Assembly (NCBI GenBank): GCA_958370785.1
Contig: CATXKN010000001.1
Location: 310,001 to 374,000 of the forward strand
Length of the DNA stretch: 64,000 nt
Source of the DNA: an uncultured Collinsella sp.
GTDB lineage: Bacteria > Actinomycetota > Coriobacteriia > Coriobacteriales > Coriobacteriaceae
Reading direction: 5' to 3'
Shown here: piece by piece, positions 8,432 through 17,656 of the stretch
Layout: each line of letters begins with the position of its first letter
Position numbering within the stretch: the stretch's first letter is position 1
Translations under genes and position numbers: made by a program
Notes under the pieces: generated by a model
Databases searched by the model: none
What the model was told of the DNA's origin: nothing
Seen by the model: only the letters and a program-made list of their open reading frames with translations

Positions 8432-9550
8432 CTAGGCCAACGAGGACCGCACATCAAAGAGCGCCTTTGCAATCGCGGCCACAGCCTCGCTCGAGTGGTC
8501 GCTCCACGGCATCGATGTCATGATGCTCATGACATAGGTACGGCCATCGATGTCGATAAGGCCCGCATCGCATGTCGAATAGCAACCATCCTCGCTAATC
8601 CAGCCTGCCTTGTTGCGCACCAAGGCTTGGTCGTCCGCAATCCCATCACGGATAAATGAGCGCGATGTTGATGACAACAGTTCAGATAACCACTGGGAGG
8701 CCTCGCTGCCACAGCTCAAATACTCGCTCATCTCGCGCCACAACTTGGTCGAGGTGCGCGGGCAATAGGTGGGAAAATCACTCATCGGATCGAGCGCGGT
8801 ATCGTAATCGATGCCAAGACTGACAATCCAATCCTCGTAACCGGCATGGTCAAACGCCGCGCGTAACGCAATAAACGAATCGTTATCCGAATTAACGACC
8901 GCGGCCTCGATTAGGTCGCGCACCGTCTGCCAGCCCATGTTATAGCCACCATAGGTGCCAAGGGAATCATCGAGTGAGACCTGACCCGTCTCGACCAGGG
9001 ATTCGCAGATGTACAACGCATAGAGTGCCTTGTAGCTACTCGCGCCGTAAACCTCGACATCGGCGTTATACGTCACGCCCTTGCCGCTCGACAAATCGTA
9101 AAACACCACGCCCACATCGCCCAATTCCTGGGCCTGATCAAGGGCATCTTGGAGCGCGGCGAGGCTCCCATCCTCCAGGGCGGGGATCTGATCATCAACC
9201 AATGAGAAGGTCTGCACGGTATCGCCTGAGGGAATATCGTTAAAGTCCGCCTTCGAAAGCCTCGTCTTAAGGCTCGCTGTCGACAGGGTTTGACTTGCGG
9301 TGGCTTTAGCTTCAGAGACCTTTTTGTTTTGCATCTGTACCGTTGACGCATCTGAGTGTGCCATTCGCTCCGACGCGTAGGTTTTGGCGGTAATTCCGAG
9401 GATAATAACCGCCAACGTTAGCATCCCAATGGCGGCAATCTTCGTCACGCGGATGCGAGTGGCAGCGAGGCCACGCGAAGGCGTGCCCTTCGTCTCATAT
9501 CTGCTGCCATGCTGCGGCACATACTCGTCCCGCGATGCGTTGTTTCGCAC
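8432..9550 (-). CDS. Membrane-anchored serine hydrolase, class A beta-lactamase fold
   Basis: 372 aa with a cytoplasmic N-terminus, one membrane segment at about residues 36-58, then an extracellular domain with penicillin-recognising motifs in order: SSYK (SxxK), SDN and KAG (KTG-like). A 50-residue Ser/Thr/Ala linker follows the anchor. The fold family includes beta-lactamases, but anchored relatives in Gram-positive bacteria are often cell-wall enzymes of unknown substrate, so antibiotic resistance should not be assumed. It is flanked by mtnN and a hairpin region, with no operon partner. A single ACCGTTTA word lies just upstream at 9568-9575. Confidence 0.75.
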   Translation of the reverse strand: MRNNASRDEYVPQHGSRYETKGTPSRGLAATRIRVTKIAAIGMLTLAVIILGITAKTYASERMAHSDASTVQMQNKKVSEAKATASQTLSTASLKTRLSKADFNDIPSGDTVQTFSLVDDQIPALEDGSLAALQDALDQAQELGDVGVVFYDLSSGKGVTYNADVEVYGASSYKALYALYICESLVETGQVSLDDSLGTYGGYNMGWQTVRDLIEAAVVNSDNDSFIALRAAFDHAGYEDWIVSLGIDYDTALDPMSDFPTYCPRTSTKLWREMSEYLSCGSEASQWLSELLSSTSRSFIRDGIADDQALVRNKAGWISEDGCYSTCDAGLIDIDGRTYVMSIMTSMPWSDHSSEAVAAIAKALFDVRSSLA

Positions 9551-9708
9551 GTGGTCTCCTGACTGCTACCGTTTATATACGAGCAGCATAATACCGAGCA
9601 GGCATTTCTTTCCAAAGATATTCAGCGGCGTTTAAGGTGTTTTTAAAGAAACCACAAGCGTATTTATCCAAATGGCGCGGTTCTGTTGCGCATCTCTACC
9701 CAAATTGC

Positions 9709-9775
9709 ACTTGCGGTGAAATAGTTCCTGTTTGGGCGGCATAAGCCGATACACAAGAACTATTCCACCGCAACT
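9709..9775. repeat. Hairpin repeat of the ttgcggtggaatag type, copy 1
   Basis: The arms 9709-9727 and 9757-9775 pair over 19 bp with one mismatch. A second copy with a different loop is at 51615-51681. Both carry the word CTATTCCACCGCAACT. It lies in the 315-bp gene-free stretch between the serine hydrolase start and the pflA stop. Confidence 0.75.
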
Positions 9776-9810
9776 TGACGGGGCTCTTTAGCAATCAACT
9801 AGGTGCCCGG

Positions 9811-9845
9811 GGGCACTCATTTAAGTCTGTCCCCAATGAGTGCCC
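9811..9845 (-). terminator. Hairpin after pflA
   Basis: GGGCACTCATT at 9811-9821 pairs with AATGAGTGCCC at 9835-9845. It is positioned 21 nt beyond the pflA stop and is a plausible terminator, although the following T run is weak. Confidence 0.5.
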
Positions 9846-9865
9846 TTGGGGGCGAAAATGGATCG

Positions 9866-10684
9866 CTAGCCGATGGCGTTTTTGAGTTCCGCGCGGCGCT
9901 TTTTCATGCCCGTCATGACGGCGTTGCGCAGCTCGGGCATGCGCGCGGTATCCATCTGTGGAACGCCCTCGAGCTTATAGGGGATGCCCAGTTGCTCGTA
10001 CTTGACGACACCCATCGTGTGATACGGCAGCATTTCCAGACCGACCACGTTATGCCACGGGGCGATCAGGCGACCGAGCTTCTCGCATTCCTCCACCGTA
10101 TCGGTGATACCCGGCACTACCACGTGGCGAATAACAACCTTAATCTTGCGACGCGCGAGCTCATCACCAAACGCCAGAATGCGTGCGGGATCGCAACCGG
10201 TCAGCTTTTTATGCTCGACGGGATCGGCGTGTTTAATGTCGAGCAGCACCATATCGGTCTCGTTGAGTACGGCATCGAACTTCTCGGGATGCGCGGGATC
10301 GAACGCATAGCCGCAGCTATCCAAGCAGGTATGCACGCGGCCATCGGGGTTGTTGTGCATTGCGCGGAACAGGTCGGCCAAAAACTCAGGCTGCAGGAGC
10401 GGCTCGCCGCCGGACACCGTAATACCGCCGCTGCGGTAAAACTCATGGTTGCTCTGGAACTCGTCCATCAGGTGCTCGACGGTCACCATGGTGCCGCCGC
10501 TCACCGACCAGGTATCGGGGTTGTGGCAATACGCACAGCGCATGGGGCAGCCCTGAACAAACACCACAAAGCGGATGCCGGGTCCATCGACCGTTCCCAT
10601 CGTCTCAATCGAATGCACGCGGCCCAGGACAAACGCAGAGTCCTCAGGACGAGCGTCCACACCCTCGAGCGTCATCTCAGCCAT
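9866..10684 (-). CDS. pflA: Pyruvate formate-lyase activating enzyme (radical SAM)
   Basis: Radical-SAM activase that abstracts hydrogen from the glycyl residue of pyruvate formate-lyase. The cluster motif CPMRCAYCH (CxxxCxxC) is near residue 46, GGITVSGGEPLLQ follows near residue 87, and the length of 272 aa is normal. The ATG at 10684 has AAGG 8 nt upstream; the ATG seven codons earlier has no ribosome-binding site. Its likely target is the split pyruvate formate-lyase at 17.9-20.3 kb, separated from it by degV and the sucrose locus rather than adjacent as in many bacteria. Confidence 0.93.
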   Translation of the reverse strand: MAEMTLEGVDARPEDSAFVLGRVHSIETMGTVDGPGIRFVVFVQGCPMRCAYCHNPDTWSVSGGTMVTVEHLMDEFQSNHEFYRSGGITVSGGEPLLQPEFLADLFRAMHNNPDGRVHTCLDSCGYAFDPAHPEKFDAVLNETDMVLLDIKHADPVEHKKLTGCDPARILAFGDELARRKIKVVIRHVVVPGITDTVEECEKLGRLIAPWHNVVGLEMLPYHTMGVVKYEQLGIPYKLEGVPQMDTARMPELRNAVMTGMKKRRAELKNAIG

Positions 10685-10807
10685 TCCCGCTACCTTGCCT
10701 CTCATTGGTTTTAGCTACATAAATGCCAGAGTCATTCTAGCCCATATGCATGATGGCGAAACGGTTTAGCGGTCAATTGGGCTGTTCTATTTGACCCAAC
10801 GCAAGAA

Positions 10808-10842
10808 CGGCGGGAAGGTTGTCGCAACCCGCCCGCCGCCGA
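10808..10842 (-). terminator. Hairpin after degV
   Basis: GGCGGGAAGGTT and AACCCGCCCGCC form a near-perfect stem with a 5-nt loop, starting about 30 nt past the degV stop. The T-tract is weak. Confidence 0.5.
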
Positions 10843-10870
10843 GGCAATAGAAATCGATAGACGCCAGGCC

Positions 10871-11725
10871 TTACGCTTTAAGCGTGAGCACCGCGCCGAA
10901 GGCGGTCGGGCCGCAATGGCTCGAGATGACGCCGCCGACCTGAGTCCAGGTAACGTCCTTAAAGCCCAGATCGTGCGCATAGACTTCCATGTCGTCGCGA
11001 AGCTCCTGGGAAAGGCCTACCGAATACGCCAGGCCAATGTGCGAGTAGTCAATCTCGCCCTTCGCAACCATGTGGTCAATAAAGGCACGGGCGCATTTGA
11101 GCATAGAGCCGCGAAACTTCTTGGTTGCCACGAACTTGCCGCCCGTCACCTCAATGCAGGGCTTAATCTTGAACAGGTGGGCGCCCAGGAACGCGACGTT
11201 GGACAAGCGACCGCCCGCCTTAAGGAAGGCAAGGTCCGTAGGAACAAAACCCAGCAACACACGGTCCATGACGGAATTCGTAAATGCAAAGATCTCGTCG
11301 ACGGTGGCATCGGGGTGAGCCTCGATGTATTTGGCGGTCTCGACGACAACGAGCGACTGACCCACCGAAACAAAACGCGTGTCCATGGAGAACACGTAGT
11401 CGCGGCCCTTAGCCGCAATCTTGGAGGACTGATGCGAGCAGGTCGTGGCCTCGGAATACGCGAGATGCAAAATGGTCGCGTCAGGCTGCTCAGCGTGAAT
11501 GCGGTCGTACACGTGAGCAAAATCCGCAGGCGCACAGCCACTGGTCTTGGGCATTACGCCAAACTCGTTGCAGCGCGAATAAATCTCGAGCGGATCGATC
11601 GAGCCGTCCTCGACGGTCTCGTCACCAATCGTGACATGCATAGGCACGCGCACGATACCGTAGCGTTCGCAGAGCTCCGGCGTCACATCCGACCCAGACT
11701 CAACCACGATTACGTACTTGCCCAT
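10871..11725 (-). CDS. DegV family fatty-acid-binding protein
   Basis: DegV/FakB-like protein. The family binds a fatty acid and, with the kinase FakA, presents it for phosphorylation in phospholipid synthesis. The N-terminal pattern VVESGSDVTPEL and the FLKAGGRLSN segment near residue 170 are characteristic; the length is about 285 aa. The start is either the ATG at 11725 or the GTG at 11734; the spacing of the upstream GAGATGGG fits neither perfectly. No fak kinase is seen nearby. Upstream, at 11913-11940, is a pair of AAACGGT words. Confidence 0.88.
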   Translation of the reverse strand: MGKYVIVVESGSDVTPELCERYGIVRVPMHVTIGDETVEDGSIDPLEIYSRCNEFGVMPKTSGCAPADFAHVYDRIHAEQPDATILHLAYSEATTCSHQSSKIAAKGRDYVFSMDTRFVSVGQSLVVVETAKYIEAHPDATVDEIFAFTNSVMDRVLLGFVPTDLAFLKAGGRLSNVAFLGAHLFKIKPCIEVTGGKFVATKKFRGSMLKCARAFIDHMVAKGEIDYSHIGLAYSVGLSQELRDDMEVYAHDLGFKDVTWTQVGGVISSHCGPTAFGAVLTLKA

Positions 11726-11912
11726 TATTATCACGACCCATCTCTACGTTGGTTTTTCAATACATGACACGCGCCGCCGCACTGTTGCACAACGGCGTCC
11801 AAGCGCCAAAGAGACGCCGCCCCTTGCACACAACAAAGGACAGCGTCTCCCTGGAAAACTCCGTGCTTGGCTGAGATTTTACACGGTTTATAAATGAGTG
11901 TTACTTATCCCG

Positions 11913-11940
11913 CAAACGGTAGCTATACGCGATAAACGGT
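11913..11940 (+). promoter_or_regulatory. Tandem AAACGGT words 20 bp apart
   Basis: CAAACGGT at 11913-11920 and TAAACGGT at 11933-11940. These resemble the paired ACCGTTYA words found before several sugar operons in this window. They lie about 190 bp upstream of degV and 60 bp downstream of the GH32 gene stop. Nothing else is visible in the intergenic 11735-12001. Confidence 0.5.
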
Positions 11941-12001
11941 AGTTCGCTGCGGCAACTGCAACACATTCCGCCCAGCAAGTCCAATCGTGCCCCATGCACG
12001 G

Positions 12002-13444
12002 TTAATGCACGAGGCGGTAGAAATTCATCGATGGCGCGCCCTCGGCGTGCAGCTCCATCGCCGGAACCGCCGGCGAATAGGTACGGCTCGTAAGTGCCGC
12101 CTCGCCGCCATTTGCAAAAATCTCGACCATCGTAGTGTCCGAAAGCACGCGCAGGTCGCGAAGCTCGCTGAGCTCGATCGACCTCTGGTCGCGCCCATAG
12201 CCTTCGTCACCCATGTCGAGGGTAAGCATCCCGTCTGCATAGCACACAAAGACACCCTTGCGGATTTCGAGCTCGACCATCTTGGCGCCCTCACAGGAAA
12301 CCACAAGATCAAACAGGCGGCCCGGCTCCTCAACGGTTTCACCGCCTGTCGCGCGAACGCAGTCGCCGCGCATCCTCTCAATCTCGTGCGCCGGTTGCTG
12401 GCAGAGCTTGCCATCGCGCATGCTCAGCTCTCGCGGCACCGTCAACGCGCACTGCCACCCGCGCGCCACCGTCGGGTTTTCTGCCGTCGCATCGGGGCAA
12501 CCCGACCATCCGATCATCAAACGCCGGCCTGCAGTATCCTCAAAGGACTGCGGAGCATAGAAATCAAAACCGGCATCGACCATCGGGGGCATGCCCTGCC
12601 CGACGATTTTAAAGCTCGGCGCCTCCCAATCGGCCTCGATGGGGAACCACACGCACTGATGCGGATTGCGGTAACGCCAACCATCGGCAGGCACACCCTG
12701 CGGACAGCAAACGAGAATAAGCTCGCCATCGAGCTCAAACAGATCGGGGCACTCCCACATAAAGCCAAACTTCTCGCCCAACTCAATGCGCGTCGCATAG
12801 CTCCAGTCCTCAAGATTGCGCGAGGTATAGACAAGCACGCAGCCACGGTCGTCTTTCGTACGAGCACCCAGAACCATGTAGTAGATACCATCGTGCTCAA
12901 GGATCTTGGGGTCGCGCACGTGCGTACCGATATCGTCGGGGTAATCGACCGGTCCAACAGCTATGCACTTCTCGCCCAATTCGTCGGGATTCTCGGCAAC
13001 CATATGAATCTGGTTTTGCTCACGGCCCGTCAACACGTAGTCGTAATCATCGCGGTCAAAATGCTTGACGTTGCCGGTATAGAAATAGTGAATCTTGCCA
13101 TCGCGTACAAAGGCAGAACCAGAATACGCTCCGTTCGAATCCAAATCGGAATCGGGGAACAGCGCGGGGCCATGATTCTCGTACGTCACAAAATCCTTTG
13201 TCGTCAGATGGTTCCAAAGCACTGGACCGCCATGCGCAGCATCGAACGGATCGTATTGATGATAGATGTGATACGTATCACCAATCTGAACCAAACCGTT
13301 GGGGTCGTTGAGCCAGCCAAGCTCAGGCTCCACATGGAACAGAAGCCTATCGGGGTCGGACGCGATGCGAGCCGCCGTCTCATCCTGTCCGACACGCCAC
13401 TGCTCATAGTCCGCGCGTGTCACCTTGTTTTTTTGATTTATCAT
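12002..13444 (-). CDS. scrB: Sucrose-6-phosphate hydrolase / beta-fructofuranosidase (GH32)
   Basis: 480 aa GH32 enzyme hydrolysing sucrose or sucrose-6-phosphate. The nucleophile motif WLNDPNG is near residue 43, the RDP transition-state motif near 170, and ECPD with the acid/base Glu near 230; a C-terminal beta-sandwich follows. There is no signal peptide, so it is cytoplasmic, as expected for a PTS-fed enzyme. It is the last gene of the minus-strand cluster GH32 - EIIBC - GH32, separated from the EIIBC gene by a hairpin at about 13485-13520. The exact substrate (sucrose-6-P or short fructans) is inferred from context. Confidence 0.9.
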   Translation of the reverse strand: MINQKNKVTRADYEQWRVGQDETAARIASDPDRLLFHVEPELGWLNDPNGLVQIGDTYHIYHQYDPFDAAHGGPVLWNHLTTKDFVTYENHGPALFPDSDLDSNGAYSGSAFVRDGKIHYFYTGNVKHFDRDDYDYVLTGREQNQIHMVAENPDELGEKCIAVGPVDYPDDIGTHVRDPKILEHDGIYYMVLGARTKDDRGCVLVYTSRNLEDWSYATRIELGEKFGFMWECPDLFELDGELILVCCPQGVPADGWRYRNPHQCVWFPIEADWEAPSFKIVGQGMPPMVDAGFDFYAPQSFEDTAGRRLMIGWSGCPDATAENPTVARGWQCALTVPRELSMRDGKLCQQPAHEIERMRGDCVRATGGETVEEPGRLFDLVVSCEGAKMVELEIRKGVFVCYADGMLTLDMGDEGYGRDQRSIELSELRDLRVLSDTTMVEIFANGGEAALTSRTYSPAVPAMELHAEGAPSMNFYRLVH

Positions 13445-13483
13445 CGCCGTTGACTTTCTCGTCTATGGGGAAGGACGCTCGAC

Positions 13484-13520
13484 TCACACGAGTCGAACGC
13501 CCTTCCTCAAATGGACTTAT
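13484..13520 (-). terminator. Intra-cluster hairpin between EIIBC and GH32 genes
   Basis: GACGCTCGACTC and GAGTCGAACGCC pair around a 4-nt loop inside the 101-bp gap between the EIIBC stop and the GH32 start. It may partly terminate or stabilise the mRNA. Confidence 0.5.
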
Positions 13521-13545
13521 CCTCAGATTACACTGAACGGCTCAA

Positions 13546-14997
13546 CTAGAAGCTAACGTCGAAGCCAGCGCCAGCGCCCTCTTCATCGGTGGTCGGCACG
13601 CCCTTTGCCTTGTTGTAGGCAAAGATCAAGACGATCGGCACGATAAAGGCGATGAGATTGCCAGCCACATACCACACGAGGGTCTCGGGCGTGACGATGA
13701 GCAGGCCAAGCACGCCGGTCAGACCCTGACCGATAGCGCGCACCTCAAAGAGCTTGACGAAGGCACCGCCGCAGCCTGCACCGATGCATGCGCAGATGAA
13801 CGGAATGATCGAATAGCGCATGTTTGCAGCAAAGATAGCGGGCTCGGAGATTCCGACCAGCGTCGGGATAAAGGACGACATGCAGATGTTGCGCTCTTTG
13901 GAGTGCTTCTTGTGAATGAGGTACATACCGATGGCGCCGCCGCCCTGGGCGATGATGGAAACCGACCAGATGGCCTGGATGTAGTTGAAGCCGGTCGTGG
14001 CAACGAGGTTGGCCTCGATACCCTGGATGAACTGATGCGTACCGGTAACGACGAGCGGCTGCAGGAACGCGGCGAAGACAAAGGCACCAAAGACGCCCAT
14101 CCTGTTGTACAGGATATCGATTACGCCGGCGAGGACGTCGCCGATCAGGTTGCCGAGCGGGCCGAACACGGTGAACAGAGCGACGTTAGCAAGAATCAGG
14201 GTAACGGTCGGGACAAAGACGAACGAAACGACCTCGGGGATGTACTTCTGGGCAATCTTTTCGACCTTGGCCATAAACCAGGCGGTCAGGATTGCGGGGA
14301 ACACGCCGCCCTGGAAAGCAACCATGGGAATGGAGAGCGGACCGAAGTTCCAGTACTCAGCACCCGTCGGGTCCATAACGAACGTGTTACGGTTCATAAG
14401 ACTCGGGTGAACCATGACGATACCGACGAGGATGCCCAGGATCGGGTTACCGCCAAAACGCTTGACCGCGCTGTACATAACCAGGACAGGCAGGTAGTCG
14501 AACGTGGTGGCGATAATGGCAAAGAAGCTTGCGAGGTTCTTGAGGAACTCGCTGTGATCGGCGAGGCTGCCCTCCATGCCAAAGAGGCCGTTGGCAACGA
14601 TCAGCGACTTAAGACCGATGATGATAGCAGCGCCGACGAAGGCGGGAATGATGGGGATAAAGATGTCCGAGAATACCTTGAGGACCGAGAAGAACTTGCC
14701 CTTCTTGTCCGCCTCGGCGCCCTTGACCTCGGAAGCACTGATCTCCTTAACGCCCGTCAGAGCCATAAACTCATCGTAAACCTTGTTGACGGTACCGGTA
14801 CCGAAGATGATCATGAGCTGGCCGCTGTTGTACAGCACGCCCTTGACGCCATCGATTTTCTCGAGCTCGGCCTTGTTGTATTTGCTCGTATCCTTGAGCA
14901 CCAGACGCAGACGGGTCACGCAATGCGTGGCGCCCTCGATGTTCTCCAGTCCGCCGACGTTGTCGACGACTTGCTGGGACACTGCCTTGTAGTCCAT
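13546..14997 (-). CDS. scrA: PTS sucrose/beta-glucoside-family EIIBC permease
   Basis: Phosphoenolpyruvate-dependent sugar importer. The IIB domain (about residues 1-80) has the phosphorylated cysteine in ATHCVTRLR; the IIC domain (about 105-465) has some ten hydrophobic segments and a GISEPAIF-type motif. There is no IIA domain, so a Crr-like EIIA must be encoded elsewhere. Substrate assignment to sucrose rests on the two flanking GH32 enzymes. The start at 14997 is preferred to the ATG at 15009 because of the GAGAGG spacing. It is 45 bp downstream of the second GH32 gene, on the same strand. Confidence 0.88.
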   Translation of the reverse strand: MDYKAVSQQVVDNVGGLENIEGATHCVTRLRLVLKDTSKYNKAELEKIDGVKGVLYNSGQLMIIFGTGTVNKVYDEFMALTGVKEISASEVKGAEADKKGKFFSVLKVFSDIFIPIIPAFVGAAIIIGLKSLIVANGLFGMEGSLADHSEFLKNLASFFAIIATTFDYLPVLVMYSAVKRFGGNPILGILVGIVMVHPSLMNRNTFVMDPTGAEYWNFGPLSIPMVAFQGGVFPAILTAWFMAKVEKIAQKYIPEVVSFVFVPTVTLILANVALFTVFGPLGNLIGDVLAGVIDILYNRMGVFGAFVFAAFLQPLVVTGTHQFIQGIEANLVATTGFNYIQAIWSVSIIAQGGGAIGMYLIHKKHSKERNICMSSFIPTLVGISEPAIFAANMRYSIIPFICACIGAGCGGAFVKLFEVRAIGQGLTGVLGLLIVTPETLVWYVAGNLIAFIVPIVLIFAYNKAKGVPTTDEEGAGAGFDVSF

Positions 14998-15042
14998 GTT
15001 CCTCTCCATTCCTTTTCTAAATCATAAAACGGTTCGTTGCCG

Positions 15043-16425
15043 CTACAGAGACGCGATCGTTGCGTTTGCGCACTTGAGCGCACCGTCGGTGACGGTAAGC
15101 GCCACACCCTGGCCCTGCTTGTTGCAGAAGCGAGCGTTGAGCGCAACATCATCGACAAAGATGGTCGCGATGTCGTCGTCGACGACCAGACGCACATGGT
15201 GAGCGCCCTCGCCCTTAAAGAACAACGGACGCTCGAGGCCCATGTTGTTGACCTGGAACCACGGGTACTGGGGAGCCGGCGTGAACTCGAGCTTGCCCTC
15301 GCGCAGGTTGGCGCGGAACTCATAGGCAAGACCGGTCTCGGCGTCCTCAGCGAACTTGACCGAGAAGCCGGCAGCGTCACCGGCGAGCTCGATGTCGGCA
15401 TCGAGCAAGTAGGTGGAGCCGGCATCCGCGGCGAGCACCTGCTCGACCTTGCCCGACTCGCAGGAAAGCTCAAAGGTCTCGACTGCCTTAGCCTCGCCAA
15501 AGGCGCCAAGCATGCTGTCGGGGAGCTTGGTGCCGAGCGTTCCGTCGGCACGCTGAACGATCTCGAGGGGCATAAAGGTGCCACCCCATAGGTAAGAGCT
15601 GGGGTCGCCGCCCTCGTCACGCGTAGGAACCCAACCAAAGAGAACGCGACGCTCGCCATCGAATGCGGTGCGAGCGGCGTAGTACGCGCGGCCGTCGAAG
15701 GAGTCGTCAGCGGGGGTAATCCAAGGACCGTTGATGGACTTGGACATGCGGTAACGGGTCTTGTTGCCGTCGCTGTACTCGGAAAAGACGAGGTACCACC
15801 AGTCGCCCATCTTAAAGAGATCAGGCATCTCAAACATGGTGTACAGGCCCGGGTTCCACCAGTCGCCCTGGAACTCCCAGTTGGTCAGATCCTTGGAGGT
15901 GAACTTGACCAGGCGGCCGGTCATCAGACGCTTGTCCTCGCCCACACGCGTGCCGAGGATGAGCATGTACTCTTCGTTCTCCTCATCCCAAAGCACAAAG
16001 GGATCGCGCCAGTTGCGGTCATCGTAACCCTCCTGGGGCGGAAGCAGCGTCTCGGCGATGTTCTTCTCCCACTTGACGGCGTCGTCGCTCGTTGCGTGAA
16101 GAAGAACCTGCTTCATCAAACGTGCGCGGACCTTATCGCGATTGCAACCAGTGTAGAGCGCATGGTACTTGTCGCCCACCTTAAACACCGTGCCGGCATA
16201 AATGTACTGGTCGACTTCCTCGTCGCCGCCGCGCTCAAGGCTCTCCCCAAAGTCCTTGTAGTTGACGAAATCCTTGGTCGTAGCGAGTGCCCAGCCAAAT
16301 GGCTCTCCGAAAGGTTCGGGGTTACGCGTGTCACGCTGATGATAGAGATAGAACGTGCCGTCCTCGCCGTACGGCATGATGTCGCCTACCCAAATTCCCT
16401 CAGGCTGGTAATACACCTTGTGCAT
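15043..16425 (-). CDS. GH32-family fructosidase-like glycosidase
   Basis: 460 aa glycosidase related to GH32. The first motif reads WVGDIMPYGEDG in place of WMNDPNG, WRDPFV is near residue 140, and EMPDLF near 193 replaces ECPD. A C-terminal beta-sandwich of about 150 residues follows. This subgroup is annotated as fructan or fructofuranosidase-like in other gut bacteria; the real substrate is unknown. The start at 16425 has AAGGA 8 nt upstream. It is the first gene of the sucrose cluster, reading away from the ScrR-type operators at 16473-16506. Confidence 0.82.
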   Translation of the reverse strand: MHKVYYQPEGIWVGDIMPYGEDGTFYLYHQRDTRNPEPFGEPFGWALATTKDFVNYKDFGESLERGGDEEVDQYIYAGTVFKVGDKYHALYTGCNRDKVRARLMKQVLLHATSDDAVKWEKNIAETLLPPQEGYDDRNWRDPFVLWDEENEEYMLILGTRVGEDKRLMTGRLVKFTSKDLTNWEFQGDWWNPGLYTMFEMPDLFKMGDWWYLVFSEYSDGNKTRYRMSKSINGPWITPADDSFDGRAYYAARTAFDGERRVLFGWVPTRDEGGDPSSYLWGGTFMPLEIVQRADGTLGTKLPDSMLGAFGEAKAVETFELSCESGKVEQVLAADAGSTYLLDADIELAGDAAGFSVKFAEDAETGLAYEFRANLREGKLEFTPAPQYPWFQVNNMGLERPLFFKGEGAHHVRLVVDDDIATIFVDDVALNARFCNKQGQGVALTVTDGALKCANATIASL

Positions 16426-16472
16426 CCGAGACTTCCTTTCCACGACATACTAACTCGGTACAATGGCAAGAT

Positions 16473-16506
16473 ATGTCAATCGTTTTCATATGTCAAACGT
16501 TTTCAC
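16473..16506. promoter_or_regulatory. Two LacI-type operators before the sucrose cluster
   Basis: ATGTCAATCGTTTTCAT at 16473-16489 and ATGTCAAACGTTTTCAC at 16490-16506, directly abutting. They match ATGTCATACGTTTACAT at 17640-17656 before the LacI gene. They are probable binding sites for the neighbouring repressor, controlling the GH32-EIIBC-GH32 cluster. A partial third copy, GCAAACGGTTGACAT in reverse, is at 16539-16553. Confidence 0.75.
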
Positions 16507-16539
16507 ACCAATACGTCTTTTCGCAGTTCCAGTCGTCGG

Positions 16540-16568
16540 CAAACGGTTGACATATGCCGGTGAACGGT
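16540..16568 (+). promoter_or_regulatory. Tandem CAAACGGT / TGAACGGT, 21 bp apart
   Basis: The words begin at 16540 and 16561. They are one of several such pairs before sugar operons; on the reverse strand they read ACCGTTCA and ACCGTTTG, close to the LytTR-type consensus. The first word overlaps the weak third LacI operator, so the assignment of that stretch is ambiguous. Confidence 0.55.
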
Positions 16569-16608
16569 CATCAGAGGCGTTTGAGGAATTCTTTTGGCAC
16601 GGGATGAA

Positions 16609-17619
16609 CTACGCGGTTTTGCCCTCAATGAGTTCAACGGGAAGCTTGATATTCGATTCGGGATTATCGCCGTTAATAAGAGCGATGATGGATTGCGCCG
16701 CGAGCTCTCCGATGCGATCGATATCTTGACGTACGGTTGTTAAGTCAGGCATAAACGTCATAGTTCGGCGGGCACCATCCGCGCCCACGACCTTAATATC
16801 GTCTGGAGCGCTCAAGCCGCGCTGCTTCATCACGTTGAGACAGATGGCCGCCATCGTATCGTCTCCCGCAAAGATGCCGTCAATATCGGGGTTCTCATCG
16901 AGGATCTTCGCAACGACCGCGCCCTTTTCGTCGTCGGGCTTAACGAACTCAACCTCACGGACAAGCGCGGACAAACCGGCCTGCTCAACAACATCGAGGT
17001 AGGCATCGGTACGTTTATTGGCAGGCATGCGCATGCGGCTATTGCTGCGCAGGCACAGGATACGCCTGCAGCCGTCATCAATCAGACGGCGCGTGGCGAG
17101 CTCGCCAATGCCATAGCTGTCACTTGCAATCTGGACAGAGCCCTCGCCAAGATCGCAGTCGATGCCAACCAGGCTCAAGCCCATCTCGGCATATGCCTCG
17201 GCACCGATATTGAGGGAGTTGACGATGACGCCGTCGACCATATTGCGGCGGAGCATGTCAATATAGGAACGCTCAAGATCGGGTCGATTGGCGCTGTTGC
17301 ACAGCAACATCTTAAAGCCGTTTTCCGCTAACGTGCGCTCGACCGCCTGCACAACCTGAGCATGGAACGGGCTGCTCACAAAGGGAACGATCATACCGAT
17401 AAGATTCAGGCGACCGTTGAGCATGGCACGGGCGATATCGTTGGGCGTATAGTTGATGCGCTCCATCGCGGCATGGACCTTATCGCGGGTCTCTTGGCTA
17501 ATATAGCCGCGATTATTAAGCACGCGAGATACCGTAGTAGGCGAAACCCCCGCCACCGCTGCAACTTCCTTGATGCCAGGCTTAGCAGAATCCTTAGAAC
17601 GAGTGCCCTCGCGAGCCAT
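16609..17619 (-). CDS. scrR: LacI-family repressor of the sucrose locus
   Basis: Helix-turn-helix at the N-terminus (IKEVAAVAGVSPTTVSRVLN), then the periplasmic-binding-protein-like effector domain with YTPN hinge sequence, SNRPDLERSY and DDTMAAICL patterns; about 336 aa. I start it at the ATG at 17619 behind GGGGGAGGG. It lies upstream of the sucrose cluster on the same strand, separated by operator repeats, and an identical-type operator sits in its own promoter, suggesting autorepression. The inducer (sucrose-6-P or fructose) is inferred from the neighbours. Confidence 0.88.
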   Translation of the reverse strand: MAREGTRSKDSAKPGIKEVAAVAGVSPTTVSRVLNNRGYISQETRDKVHAAMERINYTPNDIARAMLNGRLNLIGMIVPFVSSPFHAQVVQAVERTLAENGFKMLLCNSANRPDLERSYIDMLRRNMVDGVIVNSLNIGAEAYAEMGLSLVGIDCDLGEGSVQIASDSYGIGELATRRLIDDGCRRILCLRSNSRMRMPANKRTDAYLDVVEQAGLSALVREVEFVKPDDEKGAVVAKILDENPDIDGIFAGDDTMAAICLNVMKQRGLSAPDDIKVVGADGARRTMTFMPDLTTVRQDIDRIGELAAQSIIALINGDNPESNIKLPVELIEGKTA

Positions 17620-17639
17620 AGCACCCTCCCCCATCAACA

Positions 17640-17656
17640 TGTCATACGTTTACATA
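17640..17656. promoter_or_regulatory. LacI-type operator at the scrR promoter
   Basis: ATGTCATACGTTTACAT is an imperfect palindrome matching the operators at 16473-16506, 20 bp upstream of the scrR start. This indicates autoregulation. Confidence 0.65.

Noticed and set aside
8432..9550. Beta-lactamase resistance gene
   Set aside because: The fold motifs are present, but the N-terminal membrane anchor, the KAG in place of KTG and the absence of context make resistance unsupported; called only a serine hydrolase.
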